From the NCBI GenBank assembly GCA_019309665.1, contig JAFDFV010000074.1, positions 1 to 7,628 on the forward strand: a DNA stretch of 7,628 bases, written 5' to 3'. The notes under the pieces are model-generated. The model did no database searches, was not told the DNA's origin, and saw nothing but the letters and a program-made list of their open reading frames with translations. How positions within the stretch are numbered: position 1 is the stretch's first letter; each line of letters starts with the position of its first letter. This DNA comes from Deltaproteobacteria bacterium. Its GTDB lineage: Bacteria > Desulfobacterota > Desulfobacteria > Desulfobacterales > ETH-SRB1. Below are positions 1 through 6,511 of the stretch, piece after piece. The position numbers were made by a program, and so were the translations under genes.

Positions 1-197
1 TGCGAAAGCGAAAACCTGTTGCAAGGAGCTATTCTCAGAAAGAAGGCAGCCCTGTTGCCACCCTTAAGGAAATGGAAAAAGCCCATATTCTCAAGGCATA
101 TGAGCAGACAGGCAAAATAAAGGCTCAAACAGCAAAACTTCTATCCATTGGCTTGAACACCCTCCGCAGGAAATTGGAAGTCTATGGGGTAGCATGA
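1..197 (+). CDS. Sigma-54-dependent (NtrC-type) response regulator, C-terminal fragment cut by window edge
   Basis: The reading frame is open from the left edge (first full codon at 3) to a TGA at 195-197, giving about 64 residues. The last 45 residues read as a Fis-type helix-turn-helix: a helix around EMEKAHILKAYEQTGKIK, then the turn region AQTAKLLSIGLNTLRRKLE and the ending YGVA. The pattern of 'I..A......K...A..L.I....LRRKL' is the classic C-terminal DNA-binding domain of NtrC-family enhancer-binding proteins, which activate RNA polymerase carrying sigma-54. The receiver and AAA+ domains would lie upstream, outside the window, so the type of N-terminal input cannot be stated. The segment just before the HTH is rich in Lys, Arg and Ser, as expected of a linker. 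The stop codon and ending length are normal for the family, so the 3' end looks intact. No clear terminator hairpin follows it. Confidence 0.85.
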   Translation, partial: RKRKPVARSYSQKEGSPVATLKEMEKAHILKAYEQTGKIKAQTAKLLSIGLNTLRRKLEVYGVA

Positions 198-295
198 GCC
201 AGGTGGATAGGCTGAAGGCTGAATATGATAATGTAGAATGACGCAGAGTGAACACAAAGTTTGGCGGGATATTTTAAAACAATGATTATTTAGGG

Positions 296-415
296 CTAAA
301 GCTTTTCAAGTGCCCAGTCACCTATATTTCTATCCGTAAATTCAACCCCAAAGAGATAAATCTCCTTGCCAACGCCCTGATACTTCTCAAAGTATTTCTT
401 GTCTCTGATCTGCTT
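296..415 (-). pseudogene. C-terminal remnant of a DUF1703-type AAA-ATPase / PD-(D/E)XK nuclease-like protein
   Basis: Read on the minus strand from 415 down to the stop TAG at 298-296, the frame gives about 39 residues: KQIRDKKYFEKYQG, then GKEIYLFGVEF, then DRNIGDWALEKL. This closely resembles the extreme C-terminus of the widespread proteins that pair an AAA-ATPase-like N-terminus with a DUF1703 PD-(D/E)XK nuclease domain, where '(A)L.QI..K.Y...Y...GK.I.L.G..F' is typical. Immediately upstream the frame is closed by a TAA (418-416). The local sequence there looks like the usual Ala-Leu-Lys-Gln codons with two extra bases, so a small insertion broke the frame. No matching nuclease core was found beyond it. 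Only the tail survives and it cannot be functional. Family assignment rests on memory of the motif and was not searched. Confidence 0.6.
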
Positions 416-639
416 TTAAAAGCTGGAATTGTGAGCCGTTTGATAGACTATAAATCCGGAAAGGAGAAATCCCGAACAAACAAGTGTTTATGGTTGAAAT
501 TAAGATCGACCACGCTTCGGATGCTGATACGATACGCACCAATCTCACACTGTCAGGCATTTAGGGAAGCGGCGTTTCTTGGTTGAGATGAATGGTTTGG
601 GAAAATAGGAGTAAGATGGAAATTAAATGGTATTTTTTC

Positions 640-671
640 TTGAATTTGTTAAGTTTTTATAGTATTATAAT
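640..671 (+). promoter_or_regulatory. Candidate promoter for the SPFH operon
   Basis: A perfect TATAAT lies at 666-671 in a very AT-rich stretch, 45 bases before the start codon at 717. The upstream -35 options are imperfectly spaced: TTGAAT at 640-645 with a 20-base spacer, or TTGTTA at 646-651 with a 14-base spacer. The -10 match is good, but AT-rich DNA produces such matches by chance, so this is only a candidate. Confidence 0.3.
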
Positions 672-716
672 TTTTTAACTACCGATAATCTTTGTAAATA
701 TTAGAAAGGAATTGAT

Positions 717-1718
717 ATGGGTAAACCAAATAGACAATCCTTGATTTTTAAAGGTGTTTATGAGTTTGAAGATCCCGGTGGAACATTGATTGCTGCAAGA
801 GTCCCTGCAAATGGGAGTGCTGATTTATTCTCAGGAACATGTATAGTTGTTCGTCCCAACCAGCGGGCAGTATTGATTTATAAAGGTGAGTTTGCTGATG
901 TAATGAAGGAAGGAACTCATAGAATCAAAACTGAAAACTTTCCAATTATTACACAAATTGCAAACTGGTCTTTTGGTTTTCAAAGCCCTCTTAGAGCTGA
1001 ATTATGGTTTTTTATGTTAAATGTCTTTATTGGAAGGAGATGGGGCACAACCGCACCTGTTATTTATAATTTCCCAGATTATCAAAATGTTCCCATTCGT
1101 GCATATGGTCTTTTCAATATAAAGGTGGTTAATCCTCCGAAACTTTATAATAACCTGATAGGAAGTAATGTTCTTTTTGATATTACGGACTTAGAGGAAT
1201 TTGTTCAAGGACAATTGCTCGAATTATTGCCTCAGGCTTTATCTGTTATTAAGACACTAGGTGATTTAAATCATGCCCAAGATGATGTTTCAAATGTGCT
1301 TCAAGAAAAAATTAATCCAATATTAAATAATTATGGTTTAACAATTTTGGACCTACAAGTTCTTTCGCTGGTTCCTTCTAAAGAGATTTTAAATGCCTTA
1401 GACTCCAAGGCAGCGATGAACATTGTAGGCAATAAGCAGGAATATCTTTTATATAAAGCGGCTAATAGTTTAATTGAAAATCAATCTTCAGGGGCAAATA
1501 CTTCTAATGATCCGATGCAGCTTATGCTTGGATTAATGCTTGGGAAAAATTTATTGGCATCGGACTTTAGAGAAAAAGAGATGCGTTATTTAGATGCATC
1601 AATGACCAGTGACGTTAAAGCAGTAAATCCTAAAGGTAAAAAGTTTTGTTCTAATTGTGGTGGAGGTATTAGACAAAAAGATAAATTCTGTTCGTCATGT
1701 GGAAGGAGGGTGACTTAA
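717..1718 (+). CDS. SPFH/Band-7 domain protein with C-terminal zinc ribbon (YdjI-like)
   Basis: This 333-residue protein has an SPFH (Band 7) core at about residues 38-235 and a C-terminal zinc ribbon. The core includes IVVRPNQRAVLIYKGEF near 43-59 and the family-typical stretch WSFGFQSPLRAELWFF at 84-99. RRWGT follows at 107-111, and VPIRAYGLFNIKV lies at 125-137. The ribbon has Cys311, Cys314, Cys325 and Cys328 in two CxxC pairs. The layout matches the Bacillus YdjI-like or 'virion core protein-like' subgroup of SPFH proteins, which are soluble or peripherally membrane-attached scaffolds; no transmembrane segment or signal peptide is visible here. A Met/Leu-rich stretch at 267-280 resembles the Met/Gly-rich linker of that subgroup. 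AAAGGA at 705-710, six bases before the ATG, supports the start. The stop overlaps the start of the next gene by one base (TAATG), indicating translational coupling. The biochemical role is unknown; membrane-stress scaffolding is an inference from the family. Confidence 0.88.
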   Translation: MGKPNRQSLIFKGVYEFEDPGGTLIAARVPANGSADLFSGTCIVVRPNQRAVLIYKGEFADVMKEGTHRIKTENFPIITQIANWSFGFQSPLRAELWFFMLNVFIGRRWGTTAPVIYNFPDYQNVPIRAYGLFNIKVVNPPKLYNNLIGSNVLFDITDLEEFVQGQLLELLPQALSVIKTLGDLNHAQDDVSNVLQEKINPILNNYGLTILDLQVLSLVPSKEILNALDSKAAMNIVGNKQEYLLYKAANSLIENQSSGANTSNDPMQLMLGLMLGKNLLASDFREKEMRYLDASMTSDVKAVNPKGKKFCSNCGGGIRQKDKFCSSCGRRVT

Positions 1719-1720
1719 TG
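1704..1720 (+). promoter_or_regulatory. Strong Shine-Dalgarno and TAATG stop/start overlap deciding the second gene's start
   Basis: AGGAGG at 1704-1709 lies eight bases before the ATG at 1718-1720, and that ATG shares its A with the TAA of the upstream SPFH gene. This favours initiation at 1718 over an in-frame ATG at 1697, which would place the ribosome binding site inside the gene and has no good one of its own. The arrangement allows terminating ribosomes to restart directly. Confidence 0.8.
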
Positions 1721-2392
1721 GGTTTTGATGTAATATGTTCGAGTTGTGGAGCGCCTTCTTCGCCATCAGTAGGCGTTTGTCCATTTTGTAAAAGTGTTAT
1801 GACGAATAAAAAAAGCAAAGATACACCGACGATAACTAAGATTCGCGAATTATTTGATGCCGGGAATATTGAAAAATCGCTTTTCATAGTGCAGCAAGCA
1901 GAGAAGACAAAGCCAAAGTTATTAAAAAATGCTGCATTTATTTTGTTATATGTCCAAATTTTGATTGAATCAGATGGACCTTCAAGCAAGATGAGGTCGA
2001 TATTGACACAGTCTTATTTAAATGATGTTGAGAATGCTCAGCTTTCTGAATATAGAGAGATAATTGAAGCAAAAAATAATTTATCTCATGGAATGAAAGA
2101 TATTGGAGAACAAGCTCTTATAAATATCATTCGACGCTCCCCGAAGAATGCGCATGCATTGTTCATATTAGGAAGTCATTTATGTTGGATAGAGAATGAG
2201 TATGCAAGAGCCATTCAATTATTAGAAAGATGTGTTGTTCAACGGCCAAATTGGTTAAAAGCAAATGGTTGCCTTGCCGCATTATATTCAAAGACAGATA
2301 ATGAGGTCTTAGCTCAAAAATATATTAGAAAATGCATTGCTCTTTCAAAAGATGCAGGAACAAAAGAATATTTTAAGAGTTTAGTATCTTGA
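1718..2392 (+). CDS. Zinc-ribbon TPR-like protein, partner of the SPFH protein
   Basis: The protein has 224 residues. The N-terminus carries a zinc ribbon with Cys7, Cys10, Cys21 and Cys24 (CSSC and CPFC). A Lys/Thr-rich linker (about 26-40) follows, and the remainder is all-helical. Residues 145-178 (AHALFILG..., EYARAIQLLERCVVQRPN) and 179-212 (WLKANGCLAALY..., AQKYIRKCIAL) fit the tetratricopeptide spacing of A/G and bulky residues, and residues 37-70 and 128-143 look like weaker repeats. TPR proteins act as adaptor surfaces for other proteins, so an adaptor role next to the SPFH scaffold is a reasonable inference; both partners carry the same kind of four-Cys ribbon. There is no signal peptide or transmembrane segment, so it is probably cytoplasmic. 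It is coupled to the upstream gene by the TAATG overlap. The coding sequence is AT-rich like its partner and unlike the metal locus to the right. The exact function is unknown. Confidence 0.82.
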   Translation: MGFDVICSSCGAPSSPSVGVCPFCKSVMTNKKSKDTPTITKIRELFDAGNIEKSLFIVQQAEKTKPKLLKNAAFILLYVQILIESDGPSSKMRSILTQSYLNDVENAQLSEYREIIEAKNNLSHGMKDIGEQALINIIRRSPKNAHALFILGSHLCWIENEYARAIQLLERCVVQRPNWLKANGCLAALYSKTDNEVLAQKYIRKCIALSKDAGTKEYFKSLVS

Positions 2393-2415
2393 AGAAATGT
2401 TGGAAAAAAGGAAAA

Positions 2416-2790
2416 TTAAAAGAAACTTTTGACCTTTGAAACACAATCATACTCCTGTCGGTTCTCTAAATGACCCATGTCAAGGATAACGGTAGCTGCC
2501 ATCATGGAAAAGTTGACGTGATTGATCACTGCATGGGCATTACGGGTCTGGCTCTTGCTACTGCCAATCTCCTGTTTGATCTCCTTGAAACCGGATTCTA
2601 TTTTCCACCTCGCACCATAGTACTCGATGATCTGTTCAATGGAGTCCATAATAGAAAAGAGAGCAATCCATTGGGTTTTATGAAAGATCCAGACTACCCT
2701 GACAGGGCATTTGAGCCTCTTGAGCATGACCACATTTGTAGTATAGCCGGCACCTCGCGGTAATGCCCATAGAGAAATACGCGATGGCAT
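2416..2790 (-). pseudogene. IS4-type DDE transposase, C-terminal remnant
   Basis: On the minus strand the frame from ATG 2790 to the stop at 2416 gives 124 residues. It contains the IS4-family Y-(2)-R-(3)-E-(6)-K signature exactly: Tyr58, Arg61, Glu65 and Lys72, within YYGARWKIESGFKEIKQ. Glu65 would be the third acidic residue of the DDE catalytic triad. Residues 24-46 (KRLKCPVRVVWIF, KTQWIALFS) and 74-100 (EIGSSKSQTRNAHAV, NHVNFSMMAAT) are also typical of these transposases. Intact family members are several times longer, and the two catalytic Asp residues should lie upstream. Here an in-frame TAA sits just before the ATG and no further transposase sequence was recognised up to 2900. The residues between ALFS and the EQII segment also look shortened by about two. 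It is a dead 5'-truncated fragment. No terminal inverted repeats or target-site duplication were found. It lies antisense between the TPR gene and the ATPase gene. Confidence 0.82.
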
Positions 2791-2935
2791 AAATGAGCAT
2801 GATTAAATCTTTATCAATCACATGAATTAAATTTGTAAGACGGATAGTTGCATAGAACGGCAAGGGGATCGGGAATATTGCAAAAACAATTTAAATGAGT
2901 CGTATTGAATTATCATTAACAAGGAAGGTTAAACA

Positions 2936-4342
2936 ATGGCAAAATCTTTAGGAACAAGGCTGAAGGAAAAAGGGTTAATCTCCATCAAAGATCTTCATAA
3001 GGCACTCGAAAGGCAACGCATGTACGGTGGACGGATTGGTTATAATCTTGTTGTCCTTGATCTTATATCAGAGTCGGACCTTGCAAGTTTCTTTCAATTT
3101 TCCCCTACTGTACCCGCTAATATTGAGGAAACCAAATTGGACATCAATTTCATCTCCGACTTGTTATTAAAACATGCCCTTTTCCTAAAAAGTTTTACCG
3201 TTCAAAAGTTAGCGGAAAAGACAAAATTAACCCAAACTGTAATCATCCAATGCGCTAACAGTTTGCGTCACGATAAGATGATAGAAATTACAAAAAGTGA
3301 CACATCGTTTTCGGTGAGCAATTACGAGTTCAGGATTACCGATTCGGGTATTAACCGTGCGATAAATTTAATGGAGGAAAGCCACTACATCGGCCCTGCT
3401 CCCGTTGTACTAGATGATTACAGATACGCAGTTGAAATACAGACCGTCAGAAGCATCGAAGTTAAACAAGACAGTATTAAAAAAAAATTTTCAAATATCG
3501 TTTTCAGTGAAAAAAAGTTGCGTACTTTCGGCGCTGCAATCAATTCTGGAAAACCGATATTTTTATATGGCCCTCCCGGAAATGGTAAAACAACCATTGC
3601 AGAAGCCATTGGAAATTCACTTTCAGGGGAAATTTACGTTCCTTACTCAGTGTTGGTGGGCGGACAAATTGTCACTGTTTATGACCAGGTTAATCATCAT
3701 TTGGTTGATAAAGATACCGCATCAGACGATTATGATAAGCGATGGGTTCGAGTTAAAAGGCCGATCATTTCAGCAGGTGGTGAATTGACGCTTAAGGCAC
3801 TTGATCTAGAATTTAATCCCAATTCCAAATACTATGATGCCCCATTGCAGATGAAGGCGAATAATGGTCTTTTCATAGTTGATGATTTTGGCAGACAGTT
3901 AATAGATCCACGAACTATTCTTAATCGGTGGATCGTTCCATTGGATCGCAGGCTGGACTTCTTGACCCTTCACACCGGAATGAAGTTTGAAATCCCATTT
4001 GATCAGTTGGTCGTCTTTGCCACAAACATTGAACCGAAAAAATTGGCCGATGAAGCATTTTTAAGACGATTGCCATACAAACTCAAAATCGACTATCCAA
4101 ATATTAAAGAATATGAAAAGATATTCCGTAAAGTATGTGATTCTAATGGATTGAAATTTGATAGCGAAATTTTTGATTACATTATGGCTAAATATAATGA
4201 ATCGAACATTAAACCCATTGGATGCCATCCGAGAGACCTGATCGATCAGATAATTGATGAAGCTAATTATGTGGGAAAACCGCCCTCCATTTCTAAAAAT
4301 GTGATTGATTTGGCCTGGAAAAACTATTTCATTGATAGTTAG
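2936..4342 (+). CDS. AAA family ATPase with MshEN-like N-terminal domain and probable winged helix
   Basis: The protein has 468 residues. Residues 1-52 (SLGTRLKEKGLISIKDL, then GGRIGYNLVVLDLISESDL) fit the MshEN/GspE N-terminal helical domain, which in type II secretion and type IV pilus ATPases binds partners or cyclic di-GMP. Residues 72-145 look like a winged helix (KLAEKTKL..., MIEITKS..., EFRITDSGI). The AAA core follows: Walker A GPPGNGKT at 212-219, Walker B LFIVDD at 312-317, and the sensor-1 Asn364 in FATN. A candidate arginine finger is at Arg377/Arg378 (FLRRLPYKL), and a candidate sensor-2 Arg433 is in GCHPRDL. The segments GGELTLKALDLEFNP (281-295) and NRWIVPLDRRLDFLTLHTG (330-348) are characteristic of a conserved but poorly characterised ATPase family that I know mainly from deltaproteobacteria and related groups. 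It is not a PilB/GspE secretion ATPase, since the core is AAA rather than RecA-like. AAGGAAGG at 2921-2928, seven bases before the ATG, supports the start. The true partner is unknown. All key ATPase residues are present, so it should be active. Confidence 0.9.
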   Translation: MAKSLGTRLKEKGLISIKDLHKALERQRMYGGRIGYNLVVLDLISESDLASFFQFSPTVPANIEETKLDINFISDLLLKHALFLKSFTVQKLAEKTKLTQTVIIQCANSLRHDKMIEITKSDTSFSVSNYEFRITDSGINRAINLMEESHYIGPAPVVLDDYRYAVEIQTVRSIEVKQDSIKKKFSNIVFSEKKLRTFGAAINSGKPIFLYGPPGNGKTTIAEAIGNSLSGEIYVPYSVLVGGQIVTVYDQVNHHLVDKDTASDDYDKRWVRVKRPIISAGGELTLKALDLEFNPNSKYYDAPLQMKANNGLFIVDDFGRQLIDPRTILNRWIVPLDRRLDFLTLHTGMKFEIPFDQLVVFATNIEPKKLADEAFLRRLPYKLKIDYPNIKEYEKIFRKVCDSNGLKFDSEIFDYIMAKYNESNIKPIGCHPRDLIDQIIDEANYVGKPPSISKNVIDLAWKNYFIDS

Positions 4343-4541
4343 CATTGTATTTGCTTATCCTTTCTGTTTAGAAGTTATTTGAATACAATAGCACAGGCTA
4401 ATAAATTTCCATTAAAAGCCGCCTCAAAATTGTTTATGCTATTTTCGTCGGATATATAATTTATGGAAGATGCATCTATTCTGGAATATCAAATCCAATA
4501 TTGGTGTCAAAGCTTGAATTGTGAATAAAGGAAAGTTTAAT

Positions 4542-5666
4542 TCACGCGTCCCGCACGTCCCCCGGAAGCCTGATAATAAATGTCGATCCCTTTCCGGGTT
4601 CACTGACTGCCTCAACATGGCCGTTGTGGGCTTCCACAATTCCTTTAACTATGCTCAGTCCGAGCCCGAGCCCTTTTTCCGTGCTGCTTTGGCCACCACG
4701 ATACAGGCGATCCCAGATCATGGGAAGTTCTTCGGCAGAAATACCGGTTCCGGTATCCTTTACCCTGATGATGACATCTTTATTGAACCGGCCGGCGTTA
4801 ATATGGATGTGCCCTCCTGGAGCGGTAAATTTCACCGCATTGTCTAAAATATTTGATATTGCCTGCCCCATTCGGTCGGAATCTATTGAAATATAAAGGT
4901 TTCCAGGAAGGTTTATATCCATGTCGATTCCTTTTTCTTCAGCCACAAACGCATACATGTCTGCAATTTTTCCGATCAGATCACAAATATCCACCTGCTT
5001 ACGATGCATATTCATTGTACCGGTCTCGGCCTCTGAAATATCCATGAGTGTATCCAGCATTTTCAGGATATGATCGGATTCTTCAATGCCTTTTACAAGC
5101 GCTTCCTTTATATCAACATTTTTCTCATCCTGCAGCGCCATATCGGCAATATTGCGGAATCGTGTTATGGGTGTGCGCAAATCATGAGCTACATTATCCA
5201 GGGAGTTCTTCATTCCTTCAATGAGACGATGGATATTGTCGAGCATCTTATTAAACAGCCCGGCCAGTTCATCCATCTCATCGCCTGAAAGTGAGCGGGG
5301 CACCATCTCCGTCATTTTTTCAATATCCAGGGACTGTACGGTTTTTATAATGTTCCGGATGGGGCGACGTGTCTGGTATGAAAGAACCATTCCGCCCGCA
5401 AGCCCTAAAATAAACAGTGGAATCATAGCGACCAGAAAAAATTTTTGAAACCGGTTCAGGGCATTATGGGCGCCTTCGCAACTCATGCCTACCTGAATCC
5501 AAAAACCAGATGAAAGATGCGCTGATTTGACGGCAAGAATGTATTCATCGTCTACAGCAGACAGATGTATCCAGTCGCTACCCGTATCAGGTGCAATTTT
5601 TTCCAGCGTTGTCAGGTCAAAATCCTGCCATTTCTCCGGCGAAGAAATATAGAAGGATTTCCTCAT
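4542..5666 (-). CDS. HAMP sensor histidine kinase, main part of a frame-broken gene
   Basis: The 374-residue frame holds a partial periplasmic segment (1-73), a transmembrane helix (about 76-97) and HAMP (about 98-151). The HisKA domain follows, with phospho-accepting His161 in NVAHDLRTPITR, and then the HATPase_c domain. ATP-binding motifs are N box Asn272/Asn276 (SNILDNAVKFT), G1 DTGTGIS (304-310) and G2 GLGLGLS (332-338), all intact. By family it should phosphorylate the adjacent OmpR-type regulator; the linked efflux gene suggests a metal-sensing kinase of the CusS/CopS/IrlS type. The first transmembrane helix is absent from this frame and is found in a separate overlapping frame at 5617-5811. 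The ATG at 5666 lies inside the old coding sequence and has no convincing ribosome binding site. This suggests either a pseudogene, a shortened kinase from re-initiation, or a sequencing error. The cytoplasmic half could still be catalytic if expressed. It lies downstream of the regulator gene, on the same strand. Confidence 0.85.
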   Translation of the reverse strand: MRKSFYISSPEKWQDFDLTTLEKIAPDTGSDWIHLSAVDDEYILAVKSAHLSSGFWIQVGMSCEGAHNALNRFQKFFLVAMIPLFILGLAGGMVLSYQTRRPIRNIIKTVQSLDIEKMTEMVPRSLSGDEMDELAGLFNKMLDNIHRLIEGMKNSLDNVAHDLRTPITRFRNIADMALQDEKNVDIKEALVKGIEESDHILKMLDTLMDISEAETGTMNMHRKQVDICDLIGKIADMYAFVAEEKGIDMDINLPGNLYISIDSDRMGQAISNILDNAVKFTAPGGHIHINAGRFNKDVIIRVKDTGTGISAEELPMIWDRLYRGGQSSTEKGLGLGLSIVKGIVEAHNGHVEAVSEPGKGSTFIIRLPGDVRDA

Positions 5667-5811
5667 AATTCTGCTTTACAAGTGTTGAGTTAAGAAAAAA
5701 ATATGTAATTAAAAAAAAGCACAGCGAACTCAATGTAAAAATAAACACATACCAGCCGGCAACCCTGAAACCGATGGTTCGGGGCAAATTAATAAGGCGC
5801 TTTAAGTACAT
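5617..5811 (-). pseudogene. N-terminal fragment of the same histidine kinase (first transmembrane helix)
   Basis: From ATG 5811 this 64-residue frame begins MYLKRLINLPRTIGFR, a typical short cytoplasmic lead of metal-sensing kinases. A hydrophobic helix follows at about residues 18-43 (GWYVFIFTLSSLCFFLITYFF), and the periplasmic start is NSTLVKQNYEEI. It then shifts out of frame relative to the kinase and ends after GEMAGF. The switch falls around 5650-5665: the old frame reads ...QNYEEI, and the sequence that continues into the kinase in the other frame is ...SFYISSPEKWQDF. The combined periplasmic region is only about 85 residues, shorter than the roughly 130 usual for CusS-like kinases, so a deletion whose length is not a multiple of three is the simplest explanation. 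The start overlaps the end of the regulator gene by 23 bases, the usual coupled arrangement of such pairs. Confidence 0.75.
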
Positions 5812-6466
5812 ACCCGACCCCCCGAACCGTCTTAACCATCTTTTCAGGAAAATCTTTATCTACCTTGCTCCTCAACCTGCAGATCAGGACATCCACAACA
5901 TTTGTCTGGGGATCAAAATGAAAATCCCAGATATGTTCCAGTATCATGGTCTTGGAAACAGGACGGTTGGCATTTCGTACCAGGTATTCCAGCAAAGCAA
6001 ATTCGCGCGGCTGCAGCTCAATTTTTTTTCCTGCTCTGGAGACATCTCTTTTCAGAAGATCCACGGACAGATCACCCACAGTCAGGCTGGAAGGTTCAAC
6101 AGCCCCACTGGATCTGCGGATCAGCGCCTGCACACGCACCAACAGTTCGGAAAAAGCAAACGGTTTTATTAGATAGTCGTCCCCGCCTTTCTGTATTCCC
6201 CGAACCCGGTCAGCCACAGTGCGTTTGGCGCTCAGGATAAGCACCGGGATATTGATATGCCGTTGTCTAAGTGTTTCGATAATGCTCAGCCCATCCAGCT
6301 TCGGAAGCATGATGTCAATGATTGCAGCGTCATACGTTTCTGTGAGGGCCATATGTAGACCATCCTCGCCGTCTGCAGAATGATCCACGGCAAACCCCTC
6401 CTGTTTTAATCCCTTTATTATAAAAGAAGCAATTTCCTGATCATCTTCCACAATAAATACTCGCAT
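5789..6466 (-). CDS. OmpR-family response regulator, CusR/CopR/IrlR (metal-responsive) type
   Basis: This 225-residue protein has a full receiver domain (1-120) and a winged-helix DNA-binding domain (about 128-222). The receiver has acidic Asp8/Asp9, phospho-accepting Asp51 (DIMLPKLDG), Ser79 and Lys101 (LIKPFAFSELL). The winged helix includes LQPREFALLEYLVRNANRPVS, the recognition-helix region NVVDVLICRLRSKVD, and the ending TVRGVGYVLK. These features match the heavy-metal response regulators CusR, CopR and IrlR, which activate copper/silver or zinc/cadmium/cobalt efflux genes. The metal cannot be read from the sequence. AGGAAGG at 6471-6477 (complement) lies four bases before the ATG, supporting the start. 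The gene is divergent from the outer-membrane efflux gene, with a candidate operator between them, and overlaps the kinase gene downstream. All catalytic residues are present, so the protein looks functional. Confidence 0.93.
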   Translation of the reverse strand: MRVFIVEDDQEIASFIIKGLKQEGFAVDHSADGEDGLHMALTETYDAAIIDIMLPKLDGLSIIETLRQRHINIPVLILSAKRTVADRVRGIQKGGDDYLIKPFAFSELLVRVQALIRRSSGAVEPSSLTVGDLSVDLLKRDVSRAGKKIELQPREFALLEYLVRNANRPVSKTMILEHIWDFHFDPQTNVVDVLICRLRSKVDKDFPEKMVKTVRGVGYVLKAPY

Positions 6467-6511
6467 AGATCCTTCCTGATCTTACAAATTTGTTTTTTTT
6501 CATAAGACCAA

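Larger units (their letters stand above)
198..716. other. Gene-poor stretch with decayed coding remnants
   Basis: No intact gene is visible in these 519 bases. The part at 296-415 is a recognisable minus-strand protein scrap, listed separately. A short plus-strand frame at 454-564 (ATG at 490, stop TAG at 562-564) reads with protein-like codons, including VEIKIDHASDADTIRTNL, but has no ribosome binding site and I do not recognise it. Other frames across 420-570 are also partly open, so its coding status is doubtful. From about 600 on the sequence becomes strongly AT-rich and leads into the promoter and leader of the next gene. No tRNA, CRISPR or strong hairpin was seen. Confidence 0.5.

Noticed and set aside
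1697..1717. Earlier in-frame ATG for the zinc-ribbon TPR gene
   Set aside because: It would place the strong AGGAGG inside the gene and has no good ribosome binding site; the ATG at 1718 has ideal spacing and a TAATG overlap.
1669..1989. Minus-strand open frame across the SPFH/TPR junction
   Set aside because: It lies opposite two well-supported coding sequences and resembles no family.
2470..2763. Plus-strand open frame opposite the transposase remnant
   Set aside because: It is the complement of a recognisable transposase tail with an exact YREK motif; no family features are seen in the plus direction.
2878..2908. Possible promoter (TTGCAA and TATTGA) before the ATPase gene
   Set aside because: The spacer is 19 bases and the -10 match is poor; chance similarity in AT-rich DNA is as likely.
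3414..3788. Second plus-strand frame inside the AAA ATPase gene
   Set aside because: It overlaps the Walker A coding region in another frame and has no ribosome binding site or recognisable domain.
717..4342. Calling the SPFH/TPR/ATPase genes an anti-phage defence system
   Set aside because: No recognised effector such as a nuclease, TIR or NADase domain is present, and the nearby nuclease-like scrap is decayed; the sequence alone does not support the claim.
4344..4389. Inverted repeat ATTGTATT...AATACAAT after the ATPase gene as a terminator
   Set aside because: The arms are only 8 bp and AT-rich with a loop of 30 bases, and no T-run follows, so a stable hairpin is unlikely.
4521..5448. 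Several plus-strand open frames opposite the histidine kinase
   Set aside because: The minus strand encodes clear H, N and G boxes; the plus-strand frames are shadows.
5774..6240. Plus-strand open frames opposite the response regulator
   Set aside because: The regulator on the minus strand has all receiver and winged-helix motifs; the plus frames have none.
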